Part shown: piece after piece, positions 21,084 to 23,511 of the stretch
How the letters are laid out: each line of letters opens with the position of its first letter
Numbering within the stretch: position 1 is the stretch's first letter
Assembly: GCA_902470895.1 (NCBI GenBank)
Contig: CABRID010000020.1
Coordinates: 1 to 23,511, forward strand
Source: an uncultured Collinsella sp.
GTDB lineage: Bacteria > Actinomycetota > Coriobacteriia > Coriobacteriales > Coriobacteriaceae
Length of the DNA: 23,511 nt
Reading direction: 5' to 3'
Position numbers and translations under genes: made by a program
Notes under the pieces: generated by a model
What the model was told of the DNA's origin: nothing
Seen by the model: only the letters and a program-made list of their open reading frames with translations
Database searches by the model: none

Positions 21084-21124
21084 ACGCCCGCGCCCTGCAC
21101 AGAGTTCGATTCTCCGCGGTGCGG
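21084..21124 (+). repeat. 41-base direct repeat, copy A, containing the ssrA T-arm sequence
   Basis: It matches copy B (21296-21336) with three mismatches, 212 bases apart. Its core, 21102-21118, is the 17-base GAGTTCGATTCTCCGCG, identical to the T-arm and acceptor part of the tmRNA encoded on the opposite strand at 21397-21413. It is therefore an inverted fragment of the ssrA 3' end and could be a scar of site-specific integration or a dispersed repeat. Confidence 0.8.
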
Positions 21125-21210
21125 GAGGGGATCCGTTGATGCGGCGCATGGCCGGCTGAGATTCGATAAACATCGCATCCGTTTTGAGTCGAAGTTTTCG
21201 CGGAGAATCC

Positions 21211-21233
21211 GCGTATTTGCTTCGCAAATACGC
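21211..21233. repeat. perfect 10-bp hairpin with TTC loop
   Basis: GCGTATTTGC (21211-21220) and GCAAATACGC (21224-21233) form a perfect stem around TTC. It lies between the two 41-base repeats, just after a further GCGGAGAATCCGC-like palindrome. There is no T-run and no gene nearby on either side, so its role is unknown. Confidence 0.6.
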
Positions 21234-21274
21234 ACCGGCTTCGGCCGCCTACCGGCGTCCTCGCCCGCTCGCTA

Positions 21275-21291
21275 CAAACGCTTCGCGTTTG
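21275..21291. repeat. perfect 7-bp hairpin with TTC loop
   Basis: CAAACGC (21275-21281) and GCGTTTG (21285-21291) pair around TTC, the same loop and design as the hairpin at 21211-21233. It immediately precedes copy B of the 41-base repeat. Confidence 0.55.
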
Positions 21292-21295
21292 CTTA

Positions 21296-21336
21296 ACGCT
21301 CGCGCCCTGCATAGAGTTCGATTCTCCGCGGTACGG
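21296..21336 (+). repeat. 41-base direct repeat, copy B, containing the ssrA T-arm sequence
   Basis: This is the second copy of the repeat at 21084-21124, with the 17-base ssrA-identical core at 21314-21330. With the tmRNA T-arm (21397-21413, opposite orientation) it forms a 17-base perfect inverted repeat that brackets the tmRNA terminator. Confidence 0.8.
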
Positions 21337-21342
21337 ACTAGA

Positions 21343-21376
21343 AATAAAAAGACAGGTAGATATAAATATCTACCTG
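21343..21376 (-). terminator. intrinsic terminator of ssrA
   Basis: On the minus strand CAGGTAGATA (21367-21376) pairs perfectly with TATCTACCTG (21353-21362) around a 4-base loop and is followed by TCTTTTTATTT. It begins 11 bases after the tmRNA CCA end. Confidence 0.92.
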
Positions 21377-21387
21377 CCTGTTACTTA

Positions 21388-21751
21388 TGGTGGAGGCGCG
21401 GAGAATCGAACTCCGGTCCACGAAAGCCCCCTGATTGGCATCTCCAAGCTCAGTCGCTAGTTTAGTCTCGGACGCTTTGCGCGCAGCGACACGCTCGCGG
21501 CGTCCTAACCGGTTCGGTCTTAGCCCGCGCCATACCGATTACGTGCGCAGGAGCATTCCCCTAACATGACGTCGCGCCGGTGTCGGGGAAATCACCGGGT
21601 TGACGCGCCGCTATAAACTAAGCGGCGAGAGCCATAGGCTCAAAAGAAGAGTTGTTGTCAATTCAATTTGACGGTACCCCTGTTTAACGAGGCGAGGAGA
21701 CCTCGGCTTGCTTCCTCTCTCAGAGCTATCGTGTCGAAACCAGTCGCCCCC
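21388..21751 (-). ncRNA. ssrA: Transfer-messenger RNA (tmRNA)
   Basis: This is the 364-base one-piece tmRNA of trans-translation, which with SmpB rescues stalled ribosomes and tags the nascent peptide. The 5' end GGGGGCG (21745-21751) pairs with CGCCTCC before the A-CCA end (21388-21398) with one G-U. The universal GGTTTCGAC follows the 5' acceptor strand, and the T-arm GGAGTTCGATTCTCC closes the 3' end; CCA is encoded. The tag frame (21618-21659) reads DNNSSFEPMALAA then TAG, ending in the usual ALAA degron. An in-frame TGA two codons upstream limits how early the tag can begin; GAC as resume codon is inferred. No clear promoter was found in 21752-21900. Confidence 0.96.
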
Positions 21752-21926
21752 GAATGTCGGGAAAGTCTGGATGGTATTGGGCTCGAGCACCCAACACCCG
21801 TCGACTTTTCAAGGAACATACGAGGCAAGCCCCGCTTGTGGAGTGTTATCTTACCACGTTCTGAAAGCGGACAGCTGTTCTATGCACGAGCTGTGAAGAC
21901 CCCAATGTGTGCCACACTTCGCACTT

Positions 21927-21954
21927 TTGCTACCGAACACGTCACGTATATTTT
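21927..21954 (+). promoter_or_regulatory. candidate promoter of the 144-residue protein gene
   Basis: TTGCTA (21927-21932) and TATTTT (21949-21954) are 16 bases apart; TATATT (21947-21952) is an overlapping alternative -10. The leader would be about 30 bases. The 175 bases between the tmRNA 5' end and this site carry no other supported feature except whatever drives ssrA. Confidence 0.45.
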
Positions 21955-21988
21955 CGCCAAGCAAAATTGACCCGTCGAAAGGACCGTT

Positions 21989-22423
21989 ATGGATACCAAG
22001 CAGCAGCTCGTCAATGCCCTCGCAGGCCTGGGCTCAACCATTACCGAAGCTATGGATGTCATCGAAGGCTTTGTCCCCTGCGGACATCCCGCCCTCACGG
22101 TATCGAACGCACTCGTCGCACTGGATGCTGACGATGATGCGGCTCTCGCCCAGCAGCTTGAGACCGTCGAGGGCTTTATCGACCACGTAAGTGAGAACCG
22201 CGGCGTGACCGCCTACCACGGCATCGAGGTCGAGCTCGCGGGTCCCAAAGCCAATCTACTCGCAGCAATCCGCGAGGTAGGCGCCCTTATGCAGACCGCA
22301 GGCGTCAAGAACACCCAGGTCAACGAGTGGGTCTACCGCAGTCTGGCAGCACTCGACAGCTCCGACGAAAAGGCAGCCGAGCAGCTCGCAGAAAGTCCCA
22401 CCATTAAGGCCGAGCTTTTGTAA
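21989..22423 (+). CDS. Hypothetical protein, 144 residues
   Basis: I do not recognise this family. AAAGGA stands 5 bases before the ATG and codon use matches the neighbouring genes, so it is a real gene. The protein is acidic, rich in Ala, Glu, Asp and Leu, apparently all helical, with no signal peptide, membrane segment or metal motif and only one Cys (in FVPCGHP). Two similar halves may exist: an N-terminal part with VSNALVALDADDDAALAQQLE and a C-terminal part with VYRSLAALDSSDEKAAEQLAE share the pattern xxALxALDxxDxxAAxQLxE, suggesting an internal duplication. It is divergent from ssrA and converges on the toxin gene. Confidence 0.8.
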   Translation: MDTKQQLVNALAGLGSTITEAMDVIEGFVPCGHPALTVSNALVALDADDDAALAQQLETVEGFIDHVSENRGVTAYHGIEVELAGPKANLLAAIREVGALMQTAGVKNTQVNEWVYRSLAALDSSDEKAAEQLAESPTIKAELL

Positions 22424-22432
22424 ATAGCAGAC

Positions 22433-22469
22433 GCGGGTCCCTTGGCGCATCGTCGTCCAAGAGGCCCGC
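22433..22469. terminator. hairpin between the convergent 144-residue protein and toxin genes
   Basis: GCGGGTCCCTTGG (22433-22445) pairs with CCAAGAGGCCCGC (22457-22469) with one mismatch and one wobble, around an 11-base loop. It occupies the short gap between two converging stops. Neither strand has a T-run, so it is a probable but atypical bidirectional terminator. Confidence 0.55.
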
Positions 22470-22481
22470 AAACAGTTCGCG

Positions 22482-22997
22482 TCAACCGATAGCCGCGCCA
22501 CCGCGTTCGGCCAAAGCAAGAATCGGCATCATTTGGCGCGGGGTCTTCGCTGCAAGATCGGCATGTTCGAGCAGTTTGCGATCGTTAGTCACCAAGTAAT
22601 CGACCTGTGCGCGCTTGCACGCGGCGAGCACCAAGTTGTCCTCGTAATCGCGATGGAGCGCTAAGTATTTGTCGGCCAGCCACAGATCGGATGCATCAGT
22701 GCCCACGGCCGTGGCGTTTTCGGTCATGTTCCGAACAAACGCCAACGCCGCATCGCCAATTGCACGGGCAGATGTCTCTTCGAGCACTCCCCCGCTGGCA
22801 AGAACGCTACGCTTCAGCTCATGTTGGACAACGTACAGTACGTCCTTAGCAATATGCACCGGAAAGAACAGCAACGCCCCCGTCTCCGCCGCCTGCCCAA
22901 TAAACGCGCGTGCGGCAAGCGACTCGGCATGGTCGACGCAAAACGAATCAACCCATACGTTGGCATCCACCATTATTTTGAGGGGAGCCCCGCTCAC
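22482..22997 (-). CDS. PIN-domain protein, putative toxin of a toxin-antitoxin pair
   Basis: This 171-residue protein has a PIN (PilT N-terminal) nuclease fold: KIMVDANVWVD with Asp11 at the start, and the C-terminal acidic pair in RDYEDNLVLAAC (Asp120) and LVTNDRKLL (Asp139), which would coordinate Mg. Such proteins usually cleave RNA and act as VapC-like toxins; the RNA target is unknown. The GTG start at 22997 overlaps the TGA stop of the antitoxin (GTGA), a typical coupled arrangement. The frame is open upstream to 23057, but that extension would overlap the antitoxin deeply. Confidence 0.85.
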   Translation of the reverse strand: MSGAPLKIMVDANVWVDSFCVDHAESLAARAFIGQAAETGALLFFPVHIAKDVLYVVQHELKRSVLASGGVLEETSARAIGDAALAFVRNMTENATAVGTDASDLWLADKYLALHRDYEDNLVLAACKRAQVDYLVTNDRKLLEHADLAAKTPRQMMPILALAERGGAAIG

Positions 22998-23329
22998 AGG
23001 ATCATCCCCTTTTGGCGATAGCGCTCGTCCATGGCTTCGGAATAGATTGTGTCCCAATCGCGATCGTCGGACACGGGCGACGTAGCGATGCCCAGGTCCG
23101 CGTAAAGCTGATCAGCCGCCGCCCATGATGCGGCGAACGGAGTATCGGGCGCGACGATCTGCTGCCGGTCGTCGACGGCCGCAAGCACTTCCTCGCACTG
23201 CCCGCCACCCTGCGCGACCTTGGCCACCACCTTTTTGATGAGCTCGGGCAGCGACCCGCCCGAAAGCCGCAGCACCTCCTCGGCACGGTTCTTGACCTGG
23301 CGATCTACGCGAACGTTCACCTGCGCCAT
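22994..23329 (-). CDS. Ribbon-helix-helix antitoxin, RelB/DinJ-like
   Basis: This protein, about 111 residues long, has an N-terminal ribbon-helix-helix DNA-binding segment (AQVNVRVDRQVKNRAEEVLR, then SLPELIKKVVAKVAQ, about 1-40) and an acidic, presumably unfolded C-terminus that would wrap the toxin. It should neutralise the PIN protein and repress its own promoter. The start is not sure: the ATG at 23329 fits the family N-terminus but lacks a ribosome binding site, while the GTG at 23347 has AGGA 5 bases upstream. The frame is open to 23389, but that lies inside the promoter. The mix of a RelB/DinJ-like antitoxin with a PIN toxin, rather than RelE, is less common but known. Confidence 0.82.
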   Translation of the reverse strand: MAQVNVRVDRQVKNRAEEVLRLSGGSLPELIKKVVAKVAQGGGQCEEVLAAVDDRQQIVAPDTPFAASWAAADQLYADLGIATSPVSDDRDWDTIYSEAMDERYRQKGMIL

Positions 23330-23369
23330 GCCGCTAACAGCACCCACGTTGATCCTGCTCCCTTCAATT

Positions 23370-23416
23370 GCTAGCATCGCTAGCAACACTATATAGAGAA
23401 GCTAGCAAATGGTCAA
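23370..23416 (-). promoter_or_regulatory. toxin-antitoxin promoter with three GCTAGC operator palindromes
   Basis: On the minus strand TTGACC (23411-23416) and TATAGT (23388-23393) are 17 bases apart, a strong promoter. GCTAGC occurs at 23370-23375, 23379-23384 and 23401-23406. The first two form TTGCTAGC-ATC-GCTAGCAA, a perfect inverted repeat next to the transcription start; the third is in the -35/-10 spacer and repeats GCTAGCAA in direct orientation. Binding here by the ribbon-helix-helix antitoxin would block transcription (inference from TA autoregulation). Confidence 0.82.
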
Positions 23417-23420
23417 ATCA

Positions 23421-23445
23421 AAACCACCCCTAAAAGGGGTGGTTT
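23421..23445 (-). terminator. terminator-like hairpin upstream of the toxin-antitoxin promoter
   Basis: AAACCACCCCT (23421-23431) pairs perfectly with AGGGGTGGTTT (23435-23445) around AAA. On the minus strand the stem runs into TTTTGATTTGA, so it probably ends a transcript from beyond the right edge. The last 65 bases (23446-23511) contain a small GGGT-ATA-ACCC hairpin and no supported gene. Confidence 0.65.
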
Positions 23446-23511
23446 GCTCTTAGGGTATAACCCTTGGATTTCCGGCACGCGTCTAAAGGCGCCGGCCCTC
23501 ACGGGGTTCGG

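Noticed and set aside
20874..21227. Minus-strand protein of about 117 residues in the repeat region
   Set aside because: It spans the 62-base repeats, whose period is not a multiple of three, so each repeat is read in a different frame; no ribosome binding site.
23413..23511. Minus-strand partial frame entering from the right edge, 32 residues to a TGA
   Set aside because: It runs through a terminator hairpin into the -35 box of the toxin-antitoxin promoter, and is too short to judge; probably chance.

Overview
The window looks like a chromosomal segment of a high-GC member of the Coriobacteriia (Actinomycetota), most likely Collinsella or a close relative. This is inference from the gene set (type III glutamine synthetase, split cobalamin methionine synthase, UPF0210 protein, giant SARP-type ATPase regulator), from strong AGGAGG-type ribosome binding sites and from C/G-ending codons. 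No rRNA is present, so the genus is not proven.

Layout. 1-2636: type III glutamine synthetase (minus) and a 428-base divergent promoter region. 2637-9103 (plus): a folate/methionine block, metF, then a stand-alone methionine-synthase reactivation-domain gene that shares one base with metF, and, 2.2 kb further on, metH. Between the last two sits a two-gene restriction-modification cassette (C5-cytosine methyltransferase plus a DUF4928 protein, the presumed nuclease) of visibly lower GC. 9104-12318 (plus): UPF0210 protein, a 142-base cruciform-forming inverted repeat, a SAM-dependent methyltransferase of mosaic composition, and the RNA-binding protein YhbY with a good terminator. 12319-18762 (minus): a 998-residue ATPase/SARP-type regulator, then an amino-sugar cluster read as glmM, a glucose-type PTS IIA gene and nagB. 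18794-19729 (minus): ribosomal genes rplM-rpsI with a clear promoter and a 5' stem-loop. 19829-20707 (minus): patatin-like phospholipase.

20708-21387 has no gene and is built of repeats: a 62-base tandem array of an alternating motif, two direct copies of a 41-base sequence containing the tmRNA T-arm sequence, and two TTC-loop hairpins. It is followed by the tmRNA gene (ssrA, minus, 21388-21751) with its own terminator. 21989-22423 (plus) is an unrecognised small protein. 22482-23445 (minus) is a RHH antitoxin/PIN toxin operon with a strong promoter overlapped by three GCTAGC palindromes. The last 65 bases are unassigned.

How the genes fit together. MetF makes 5-methyl-THF, MetH uses it to methylate homocysteine, and the separate activation protein should re-methylate inactivated MetH cobalamin using SAM. 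The inserted modification enzyme consumes SAM from the same cycle. GlmM and NagB act at opposite ends of the glucosamine phosphate node, with a PTS IIA between them. The best candidates for undescribed biology are the 62-base alternating array, the ssrA-derived repeats beside ssrA, and the large inverted repeat at 10593-10734.
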